A stretch of 13,808 bases of DNA, taken from assembly GCA_020024455.1 (NCBI GenBank), contig JAHHTU010000044.1, positions 1 through 13,808 on the forward strand, read 5' to 3'. Position numbers and translations under genes: made by a program. This DNA comes from Anaerotignum sp. GTDB lineage: Bacteria; Bacillota; Clostridia; Lachnospirales; Anaerotignaceae. The notes beneath the pieces were generated by a model that ran no database searches, was not told the origin of the DNA, and worked only from the letters and a program-made list of their open reading frames with translations. Numbering within the stretch: the stretch's first letter is position 1; each line of letters starts with the position of its first letter. This document shows positions 1 to 6,621 of this stretch, piece by piece.

Positions 1-270
1 GAAACTCTAGAAGATTATTTTTGTAGGCTGTAACATATGTTTGACAAACCTACAAATAAAAACATTTCTCATTTTCGAATACCGTAGATTGAAACAAAAG
101 AATTCCATTAATTATATTTGAGAACATCGTAAAATTGTAGATACAGATAGCCTTTATGCAGAAGAAATCATTGATAAAGCGATAAAATTTTCTATACAAA
201 AAAGAACCCAGACTTTTTTTAAAAAGTCGAGTTCTTTTTTTATGAGTAGCTTATTTTTTAAACCATATGC
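1..270. other. Intergenic stretch with degraded coding traces
   Basis: No intact gene is visible. Bases 1-33 read on the plus strand as ETLEDYFCRL followed by TAA, which looks like the C-terminus of a protein cut by the window edge; an ABC-transporter ATPase tail is one possibility but a weak one. Bases 122-200 form a second open plus-strand stretch (DTDSLYAEEIIDKAIKFS near its centre) with no start codon and a stop just upstream, so it is at most a gene remnant that I cannot identify. An 8-bp inverted repeat (20-27 with 49-56) overlaps the first stop codon but has no T tract after it. The stretch ends in a terminator described separately. Confidence 0.3.
201..241. terminator. Bidirectional intrinsic terminator
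   Basis: Two stacked stem arms are visible: 201-207 with 231-237, and 211-218 with 221-228, separated by a small internal mismatch. A/T runs lie on both sides, so it can work in both directions. It lies about 30 bases past the stop of the SLH-containing gene on the minus strand and is most simply that gene's terminator. Confidence 0.75.
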
Positions 271-876
271 TTACATACGTTCTGTAATTCTTCTCAGTAC
301 CGCAGATACCTCTGCCCGTGTTGTTGTACCATTTGGGTCAAAGCGATGATTTTCTTTCCCATACAATATGCCTGCTGTCTGCATCATATGTACTGCATTA
401 GATGCCCAATTTTTGATTTTATTTTCATCATGGAAGACCTCCGACTGCTGAGAAACAGACAATTCTAAATCCAGCTTACCTGTAAAATTCTTTAATATCA
501 CAGCCATTTCCTGACGAGTGATAGACTGTTCTGGTGCAAATTTATCTGCTTTTCTGCCATTTACAATCCCATTTTCCGCTGCCCATGCAACATAAGGTGC
601 ATAATACGCAGTGGAAGAAACATCTGCAAATGGTATTTCTACGCCAACTTTCTCTGTGATACCTGCCAGACGTCCCAATGCTGTCACAAACATACCTCTT
701 GTCATTTTCATGTTGGGGCTGAATTTATCAGAACCAGTACCTTTCAAAAGTCCATACTGTGTTACAAAATCAATACCTTCTTTTGCCCAATGTCCTGTAA
801 TATCTGTAAACACAGGTGCATCTGGTAAATATCCTACACCATATATACTAAAATGGTTTATAATAAATTCTACCAC
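271..876 (-). pseudogene. SLH-domain 3' end of a broken surface protein gene
   Basis: This open stretch encodes three S-layer homology repeats at about residues 23-72, 83-131 and 147-201, with the usual F-x-D-[IV]...W/Y opening and TR-[AGQ]-E/M closing of each unit. SLH triplets bind secondary cell-wall polysaccharide and anchor exported proteins to the Gram-positive surface. The first visible codon is a GTG with no ribosome site, and the stretch is really the end of the gene lying directly upstream on the minus strand. Reading the upstream frame past its TGA (921-923) and adding one A to the A7 run (T7 at 880-886 on the plus strand) gives NSHYNEKKGVVEFIINHFS, a typical lead-in to the SLH region. 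It would not be made as a separate protein. Confidence 0.85.
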
Positions 877-3098
877 ACCTTTTTTTCATTATAGTGAGAA
901 TTTGTAATCCATTGTGTTTCTCATTTATCATTGATATAAACGGCATGGATATTCGCTACATTTTCGTTTGATGTAGGTGTATAAGGCAAACTGATTTTGA
1001 CTTTCTGCCCTTTCAGGTCTGTAATACGGCTGTCTTGTCCATTGATACGCCAGTTCAGCGTAATATTATATACAGGACGGTTGCCTACAACTTTATTTGT
1101 TGCTTGTGAAAAGCTATCCGGTTTTTCTGTTTTGATAATCAAATCACCGTTTTTTCCATCTGTGTAAATCTTTGTCAAAATCTCTTTATCAAAAGCAATT
1201 TCCACAGCACCCTTCAAAACCACATTCATTTTCGTATCTGCTTCTACGATAGTGTCTAATACAATATCTGGTATCACTGTTGTCAGTGTATCCTCTTTTT
1301 TCGGATATTCTACTTGAATTGTAACTGCCTTATCTTTCTGTATCCCACTGTTTTGTTCCTGAATCTGATTCTTTATGGATTGTACAGATGCAAAAGCTAC
1401 CTGATTTTTGTCAGGGGTGATTGTGGATACAGATTCATTTTTCTTGTCAGAAGAAGTTTTTCGGGAAGGTTTGAATGACGAACCGCTGCCACCAGAAGAA
1501 CTGTCACCATCTTTTTTCTCAATCACCAATTGCCCTGCTTTCACAGTTGTCTGATAATTTTTATTTGGTTGTACAACTTCTGCCAGTATTTGATAAGTAC
1601 CTTCTTTGGAAGTGTCAGGAATACTGTCATATTGCATATGAATGATGCCTACATACTCACCTTCCAGCGGTGCAAATCCTGTTTCAAATGTATAATCTGT
1701 ATCTATTTGCGGGTGTTCCAAACTTGGTGCTATATCATTTACTTTGATTTTTTTATTGATTGCCTGTAAATGCACCTCTTTTGGCATAATAGAGAAATTC
1801 TGCGTTTCTTTTCCCTTTTCTGTATCATTTTCAAAAGATACTGTTACAGAATAATTCCCGACATCTTTTGGTGCATCTACCACCTTGTTCTGGTCTATAT
1901 CATGATACTCTACAGAATATCCTTCTGGAAGTTCTGTGGTTGTTTTCCATGCCGCATAAGATTTTCCGTCATAGATTTTATTTTGTGCTGTCAGACCAAA
2001 ATCAATCACATCTTTATCTGTCACTTGAAACTGAATATGCAGCATCATATCTTTATAATTTCTTGATTTTACAATCACTGTTACCGTTTCTTCACCAATT
2101 GCTTTTGGTATATAGGTTAAAATACCATCATCCAGTTTTACATCTACAAATTGACCGGAATGATTTTGCAGTGTGTATGTAGGATTGCCGTTTTTTACAC
2201 CATCAGGCAACTGTTCTGCCAGAGAAACACTACCTTCTTGGTTTTGTTTTGTCACTACATTGCATGAAACGCCCTGCAATACTTCTGCCTGTAAAATATG
2301 TACAGCAGGAGAAACCGCAACGCTTTTGCCTGTAACATTTTCCAATGTATACCACTTGCTATCTTCTGTATGCAATGCCAATTCATCTAATATGGCTGTA
2401 TCATATGTTCCAACTTCTGCATATGGTAATGTCGCTTTGCCCATTACAGATGTAAAAGTGGTTTGGTCTGCCAATGCAATAGATACTACATCTGTTTGTT
2501 TTCGTGTACCATCATATGTAAAATCTGATAAAGAAATGGTATTTCCCTCAGCTGTCATATCAATAGGCTGTTTCTGTAATGTAATATCTAAAAATTCTCT
2601 GATATTTACATTTGGTTTCAATATATCACTGCCACCATACATTACGCCAATACGTGAAGTTTTTCCCGCAGGAATTCCCTGTTTTTTTGTATCATATATC
2701 AATGTTGCTTGATTATCCACAACATTTGCCGTACCCAATAATGTATCTCCACAATAAATAAAAACTTTATCTTTTTCGGGAGATGCTACACTACGTGTAG
2801 AAGGCATAGATGTTACCTGAAAGTGGAATGTAATACTTTCTCCATAAGTAGCAGTTGTTTTGTCTGCTGTTAATGTGAATTCTCTCACAAACTGCTTAAT
2901 CGCAAAGTTTACAGAAACTTCTCCACTATATTTTCCAATACCTTGCATGACAGCTGTTGCTGTACCAACAGCAGTATTATTTTTATAGGTGACTTCGTAG
3001 TCTCGACCTACTGTCAGTTCTTGTCCACCTACCATGACAACCACTTTGGGTTCAACTTCTTTTCCTGTATATGCTTGGTCTGGAATTGCTTTTATATG

Positions 3099-3146
3099 TT
3101 CTGCTTTCAATTCCGTCGTGGTTGGTGCAGCAGCCACTATTTTAAA
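3099..3146. repeat. 48-nt direct repeat, copy 1
   Basis: Matches 3342-3389 at 47 of 48 bases by eye, offset by exactly 243 bases (81 codons), so the copies mark the boundaries of the tandem Ig-like units in the surface protein gene. Such a pair is a substrate for recombination that adds or removes one repeat unit in frame. Confidence 0.85.
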
Positions 3147-3341
3147 GTTTTTGCGTACAGTACCTGTATATGCTCCCTTACCTGTAATCACAGCCATCGC
3201 CGCATCACCAACATCTATGTTGTTTTCATATGTCACTTCATAGTCTGTACCTTGTTTCAGCACTTTTTGATTTACAGTTACAGTCACTTGTGGCGTGATT
3301 TGGCTTCCTGTATGTGTTTGGTCGGGAATGTCTTTTACATA

Positions 3342-3389
3342 TTCTGCTTTCAATTCCGTTGTGGTTGGTGCAGCAGCCACTATTTTAAA
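3342..3389. repeat. 48-nt direct repeat, copy 2
   Basis: Second copy of the repeat at 3099-3146. It ends about ten bases from the frameshift near 3400, so the broken join sits at a repeat boundary, where repeat-mediated deletion could have produced it. Confidence 0.85.
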
Positions 3390-3769
3390 TGTGTTCTCTG
3401 CCATGTTACACTTTCGATGGTGATTGGATTTTGATGCACTCCCTGCACTACATCAGAAGAAAGTACCAAAGATACAGATGTGTCCTGTTCTTCTTTGTCT
3501 GTGTTCTCCTGCATTACAGGCAAAGTTGTTTCATATGCCGCAAGACGATTGGGTAGTTTCACAAGATTTTCCATATCTGTTTCTATATTTTCCACAATCG
3601 TCTGTTGTTCCAAGTCTTCTGGAAGTGGTACAAAACCACTAATCATATGCACAGAAAACTGTACAACATCTTTCCATTGTGCTGCCAGTACATCAGCGGT
3701 CGGCATTGTAAAAAACATCGAAGTAGTCAACAAAGCACTAAGCACCTATTTGCTTTTCTATTTCATCAT
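3380..3769 (-). pseudogene. Signal peptide and N-terminal domain of the broken surface protein
   Basis: The natural start appears to be ATG 3767-3769 (ATGATGAAA), with an AGAAAGG ribosome site just upstream. Reading on gives M-M-K-stop-K-S-K-stop-VLSALLTTSMFFTMPTADVLAA, a Sec signal peptide whose basic n-region is interrupted by TAG at 3758-3760 and 3746-3748. Both sit where lysine (AAG) would be expected, one substitution each. The downstream GTG (3743-3745) keeps only the hydrophobic part and has no ribosome site. After the signal comes a short Ig-like lead domain with FVPLPEDLEQQTI and NPITIESVTW, a common opening in Clostridia surface proteins. The frame then slips by one base near 3400; the tail QRTHLK is out of frame. 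The match to family position also suggests some sequence was deleted at this join. Confidence 0.75.
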
Positions 3770-3824
3770 ATTCTACCTTTCTAATATTTTTCTATTCATG
3801 AAAATATCAGAGTATCAATAAATT

Positions 3825-3833
3825 CATATAGCA
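3825..3833 (-). promoter_or_regulatory. Possible extended -10 promoter of the surface protein gene
   Basis: On the minus strand this reads TGCTATATG, an extended -10 (TGn plus TATAAT-like). It lies about 56 bases before the natural ATG at 3769. No good -35 is visible, although a TTGCAT stands 19 bases further upstream. Sequence resemblance only. Confidence 0.3.
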
Positions 3834-3859
3834 CTTTCTGCCATTTTTGATGCAATAAA

Positions 3860-3881
3860 GGGGAATCCCAAAGGATTCCCC
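3860..3881. terminator. GC-rich hairpin, probable terminator after the reductase gene
   Basis: A perfect 9-bp stem (3860-3868 with 3873-3881) around CAAA. In minus orientation it lies about 40 bases past the stop of the reductase gene and is followed by TTTATT; in plus orientation it is followed by TACTTTTTTT, a better T tract although no plus-strand gene leads into it. It is enclosed by an 11-bp inverted repeat (3804-3814 with 3892-3902). Confidence 0.6.
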
Positions 3882-3919
3882 CTACTTTTTTTACTCTGAT
3901 ATGCACAATGAATTAAAAT

Positions 3920-5554
3920 TTATTTACCTTTTGTTGGTGCATCATTTATCCACAATGCCCCTTCCAAAACTTTTGTATTGGTATAGCCGAAATGTTTCAA
4001 TCTTTGTTGCAAAAGATAACTTCTCTTTCCTTTTGCACAAATCATCAATATCTTTTCATCTTTTGCGATACCTTCCAGAGGGCCATTTACGTTTGCTACA
4101 TCTACAAACATGAAATTCGGTAACATAGGTTGTGGGGAAACATCAATGATGCGATATCCTTCCCCCTTGTTTTCCATATATTCCGCAGGTGTCATGGTGT
4201 CTAAACGCCCCTCCAATTTATTGAGCATAATATTGACTGCGCCAACAAAGGGGTGAATTGCAGTAGAGAATGGAGGTGCATAAGCAAAATCCATGTTCTC
4301 CAACTGTTCCAGTGTTGCACCCAATGTAATGGCTGTAACACCAATATCCACCATTTTATCCACAGCACCGGGTCCCAATACCTGTATTCCCAAAAGCTTA
4401 TGTGTCCTTTTATCTGCAATGAGTTTTGTAATGAAGTTATCAGCACCAGGATAATAATGTGCTTTATCATCATTGACTGCCACAACCGTTTCTATATCAT
4501 ATCCAGCTTCTTTTGCTGCGATTTCATTCAAGCCTGTTCTTGCCGCATTGAGTCCGGGCATTTTTACAACTGCTGTCCGCAATACACCACGGAATTCTTT
4601 TTTAGCACCGGAAAGAACTTCTGCCAAAAGACGACCTTCCATGTTTGCAGAAGAACCCATAGGAGCCCATACCCGTTCTCCTGTTTGGAAATGAGATACC
4701 ACTGCACAATCCCCTGCTGCATATACATCAGGCAATGCAGTACGCATAGAATGGTCTACCAATATGGCACCGTTTTTGGCAAATTCCAGTCCTGTATCTT
4801 TCAAAAATGCTGTGTTTGGACGAATTCCCAAAGACAGTACCACAACATCTGCTTCCAAAAGACCTTTATCTGTTTTGACACCCGTTGCACAAGCATCACC
4901 TGTGATTTCTTCCATTTTTGTAGCAGTGAATACAGGAATACCCACTTTTTCAAGATGTTTCTGTGCATAAATGGACAATTCTGTATCAAAACCCGGCATA
5001 ATTTGAGGTGCCATATCAATAACAGTTACATCTATACCTTCTTCTTTCAGATTTTCCGCAATTTCCAAACCGATAAAGCCACCACCTGCGATGACCGCTT
5101 TCTTTACCTGATGTGTTTTGATATAATGCTTCAATGCATCTGCATTATCCGGTGTACGCATTGTAAATACGCCATCTAAGTCTGTCCCTTTCATAGGCGG
5201 AATGATAGAAGATGCACCTGTTGCGATGACACAGGCATCATAGGAAAGCACGGATTCTGTTCCTTCTGCTAAGTTTTTTACCGTTACCTGTTTTGCTTTT
5301 GCATCTAAACCAATGGCTTCTCTGCCTGTCAGTACATGGGCACCTGTCAATGCAGCAAATTTTTGTGGTGTGTTTACAATAATTTTATCTCTATCATGAA
5401 TGATGTCCCCTACATAATAAGGCAAACCACAGCCTGCATAGGAAATATCCGCATCTTTTGTTAAAATGGTTACATCGCTGTCAAACTGCATTCTCTTTAA
5501 TTTTGCAGCTACCTTTGTACCTGCTGCAACGCCACCTAAAATTAAAACTTTCAT
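3920..5554 (-). CDS. FAD-dependent CoA-disulfide/persulfide reductase with C-terminal rhodanese domain
   Basis: Predicted to reduce CoA-disulfide or CoA/protein persulfides with NAD(P)H in the cytoplasm, linking thiol redox balance and sulfane-sulfur handling. The 544 residues show an N-terminal FAD Rossmann motif (LILGGVAAG, residues 4-12), the single redox Cys42 in YAGCGLPYYVGD that is typical of the CoADR/Nox family, a second Rossmann motif for NAD(P)H (AGGGFIGLE, near 156), the flavin motif YAAGDCA (near 280) and a dimerisation domain. The C-terminal rhodanese module has the persulfide-accepting Cys506 in CAKGKRS. This matches the CoADR-rhodanese or Npsr architecture at normal length. The start has AGGAGAGG upstream. 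The gene is intact and divergent from pflA. The exact substrate (CoA-disulfide, polysulfide or persulfide) cannot be told from sequence; an NADH oxidase role is less likely given the rhodanese fusion. Confidence 0.9.
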   Translation of the reverse strand: MKVLILGGVAAGTKVAAKLKRMQFDSDVTILTKDADISYAGCGLPYYVGDIIHDRDKIIVNTPQKFAALTGAHVLTGREAIGLDAKAKQVTVKNLAEGTESVLSYDACVIATGASSIIPPMKGTDLDGVFTMRTPDNADALKHYIKTHQVKKAVIAGGGFIGLEIAENLKEEGIDVTVIDMAPQIMPGFDTELSIYAQKHLEKVGIPVFTATKMEEITGDACATGVKTDKGLLEADVVVLSLGIRPNTAFLKDTGLEFAKNGAILVDHSMRTALPDVYAAGDCAVVSHFQTGERVWAPMGSSANMEGRLLAEVLSGAKKEFRGVLRTAVVKMPGLNAARTGLNEIAAKEAGYDIETVVAVNDDKAHYYPGADNFITKLIADKRTHKLLGIQVLGPGAVDKMVDIGVTAITLGATLEQLENMDFAYAPPFSTAIHPFVGAVNIMLNKLEGRLDTMTPAEYMENKGEGYRIIDVSPQPMLPNFMFVDVANVNGPLEGIAKDEKILMICAKGKRSYLLQQRLKHFGYTNTKVLEGALWINDAPTKGK

Positions 5555-5620
5555 GTTGATTCGCTCCTCTCCTATTTTCCTGTTTCCATATCATCATTTG
5601 CATCTGTATCTTGTAATGAT

Positions 5621-5629
5621 AATATAGCA
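5621..5629 (-). promoter_or_regulatory. Extended -10 promoter of the reductase gene
   Basis: The minus strand reads TGCTATATT, an extended -10 element, about 65 bases before the reductase ATG. No clear -35 is seen at the usual spacing, as expected for extended -10 promoters. The Rex-like palindrome at 5655-5672 lies just upstream of it. Confidence 0.4.
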
Positions 5630-5654
5630 GATGGAACGTTATTTTTCTGTAACT

Positions 5655-5672
5655 TTGTCACATAAATAACAA
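5655..5672. promoter_or_regulatory. Rex-like palindrome between the divergent genes
   Basis: TTGTCACATAAATAACAA is an 18-bp imperfect palindrome that agrees with 11 of the 14 defined positions of the clostridial Rex consensus (TTGTTAA-N4-TTAACAA). Rex senses NADH/NAD+ and represses fermentation genes. The site lies between the reductase and pfl promoters and could serve either. In an AT-rich background a chance match is possible. Confidence 0.35.
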
Positions 5673-5702
5673 AGAAATCGTCACTCCCATAAAATATTGC
5701 TC

Positions 5703-5732
5703 TTGACAAACAGTATCATCATATGGTATATA
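5703..5732 (+). promoter_or_regulatory. pflAB promoter
   Basis: A consensus -35 TTGACA (5703-5708), an 18-base spacer and TATATA (5727-5732) preceded by TGG, which makes an extended -10. The start point should lie near 5740, giving a leader of roughly 125 bases before pflA. This is the best promoter in the window. Confidence 0.7.
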
Positions 5733-5746
5733 TAATACATCATATG
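5717..5746. promoter_or_regulatory. Putative operator: CATCATATG direct repeat around the -10
   Basis: CATCATATG occurs at 5717-5725 and again at 5738-5746, 21 bases apart (two helical turns), on either side of the pflAB -10. Each copy is itself nearly palindromic (ATCATATGRY). Same-face binding by a regulator covering the promoter would fit. No known regulator is recognised. Confidence 0.35.
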
Positions 5747-5757
5747 ACTGACGGATA

Positions 5758-5775
5758 ATGTGGAGTATACCACAT
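5758..5775 (+). promoter_or_regulatory. Small leader hairpin ATGTGG...CCACAT
   Basis: A 6-bp perfect inverted repeat with the 6-base loop AGTATA, located in the predicted pflAB leader between the promoter and the strong terminator. It could be an RNA hairpin or a DNA operator. Confidence 0.3.
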
Positions 5776-5792
5776 GAAGTATGATATCTTTT

Positions 5793-5841
5793 AGCCGACC
5801 GTCTGGGCAAGAAAAGCCCGGATTGTCGGCTTTTCTTTTTT
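5793..5841 (+). terminator. Intrinsic terminator in the pflAB leader (candidate attenuator)
   Basis: AGCCGAC (5793-5799) pairs with 5825-5831. After one mismatch, GTCTGGGC (5801-5808) pairs with 5816-5823 around an AAGAAAA loop, and a TTTTCTTTTTT tract follows. The upstream gene is divergent, so only transcripts starting at the pfl promoter would reach it. It ends a few bases before the pflA ribosome site. It is therefore either an attenuator or the end of a short leader RNA. No clear antiterminator or leader peptide was found by eye. Confidence 0.75.
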
Positions 5842-5864
5842 CTGTGAAGGAGGTTTGTTTTCAC

Positions 5865-6596
5865 ATGACGAAGGGACGAATCCATTCAATAGAGTCTATG
5901 GGATTGGTAGATGGCCCTGGTATACGTACGGTTGTATTCCTTCAAGAATGCTATCTGCGTTGCTGCTACTGCCATAATCCAGATACATGGTCTAGACAAA
6001 ATCCAAAAGCAATAGAGCTTTCACCTGAGGAATTATTGCAAAAACTATCTCGCTTTCGTACCTATTATGGCAAAAATGGCGGTGTTACTTTTTCCGGTGG
6101 TGAGCCCCTGTTGCAACCTGCATTTTTGCAAGAAACGCTTGCTTTATGTAAAAAGGCAGGTATCCATACTTGTTTGGATACAGCCGGCTGTGGTATTGGA
6201 GATTATGAAAAGATTTTAAAAAATACCGATTTGATTTTGATGGATATAAAGCACTATACTGCACAAGGCTATCAAAAAATAACGGGGCATTCTCCAAATG
6301 CATCTATGCGTTTCTTAGATACTGTAATCCGTATGGAAATTCCTATGTGGATTCGTCATGTTGTTGTACCGGGTTTGACTGACAGCGAGGAACACCTTGT
6401 TGGCTTGGAAACATATCTGCGTACGCTGCGCAATATCCAGCGTGTAGAATTGCTCCCCTATCATACAATGGGCATACACAAATATACAGCATTAGAAATG
6501 CCTTATCCATTGGAAGACGTCCCTGCACTGGACAGTCATGCACTTGATGCATGGAACGAAAGACTCAACCGTAATTGCACAAAACCATCAACATAA
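5865..6596 (+). CDS. pflA: Pyruvate formate-lyase activating enzyme (radical SAM)
   Basis: Generates the glycyl radical on PFL using S-adenosylmethionine and a [4Fe-4S] cluster. The cluster ligands are Cys29, Cys33 and Cys36 (CxxxCxxC in ECYLRCCYCHN), at the numbering known for the E. coli enzyme. GGVTFSGGEPLLQ near residue 70 is the SAM-binding GGE-type motif, and a D-x-K-H segment lies near 130. The product is 243 residues, the normal length. The ATG at 5865 is chosen because AAGGAGG lies 11 bases upstream and the protein then begins as family members do; an in-frame ATG at 5781 would put the leader terminator inside the coding region. The gene is followed after 25 bases by pflB, so the two form an operon with the activase first, the reverse of the common order. 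Confidence 0.95.
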   Translation: MTKGRIHSIESMGLVDGPGIRTVVFLQECYLRCCYCHNPDTWSRQNPKAIELSPEELLQKLSRFRTYYGKNGGVTFSGGEPLLQPAFLQETLALCKKAGIHTCLDTAGCGIGDYEKILKNTDLILMDIKHYTAQGYQKITGHSPNASMRFLDTVIRMEIPMWIRHVVVPGLTDSEEHLVGLETYLRTLRNIQRVELLPYHTMGIHKYTALEMPYPLEDVPALDSHALDAWNERLNRNCTKPST

Positions 6597-6621
6597 CAAT
6601 ATAAAAAAGAAAGGATGTCAT

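Larger units (their letters stand above)
921..3404 (-). pseudogene. Ig-like repeat body of a broken SLH surface protein
   Basis: This is the long middle part of a secreted cell-surface protein, 827 residues open. Residues 1-165 hold two near-identical Ig-like units of 81 residues, each with an F-[KA]-I-V-A-A-A-P-T-T-T-E-L boundary and a DYEVTYxNN core. Further Ig/MBG-like modules follow, with 'YDG' and 'GNYSV' motifs at about residues 310 and 500-545. Next come a Ser/Gly/Lys linker near residue 640 and a final beta-rich domain just before the anchor. The apparent start (ATG at 3402-3404) lies inside a repeat and is not a true start: the N-terminal part sits in another frame upstream, and the SLH anchor sits beyond a TGA and a frameshift downstream. 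The modules suggest adhesion or wall structure, but no ligand can be named. A caller would probably annotate this piece as a complete gene. Confidence 0.8.

Noticed and set aside
20..56. 8-bp inverted repeat as a terminator
   Set aside because: No T tract follows on either strand and the loop is long.
2173..2712. Plus-strand open frame of 179 codons opposite the surface protein gene
   Set aside because: Antisense shadow of a strongly repeat-structured protein frame; composition is not protein-like.
3746..3760. Amber recoding (TAG read as an amino acid) in the surface protein
   Set aside because: The same gene also has a TGA and frameshifts, and TAG serves as a normal stop in the TIGR04076-like gene, so decay is simpler.
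4253..5179. Plus-strand open frame of 308 codons
   Set aside because: It lies fully antisense to the well-supported reductase gene, is cysteine/histidine/isoleucine-rich with no recognisable motif, and has no ribosome site.
5731..5736. TATAAT at 5731-5736 as the pfl -10
   Set aside because: It lies 22 bases from TTGACA, too far; TATATA at 5727-5732 with TGG upstream gives an 18-base spacer.
5781..5864. Longer pflA starting at 5781
   Set aside because: It would translate through the leader terminator and lacks a ribosome site; family members start at the ATG at 5865, which has AAGGAGG.
6538..6621. Longer pflB starting at 6538
   Set aside because: The ATG is inside pflA and has no ribosome site; the ATG pair at 6622/6625 fits the family start.
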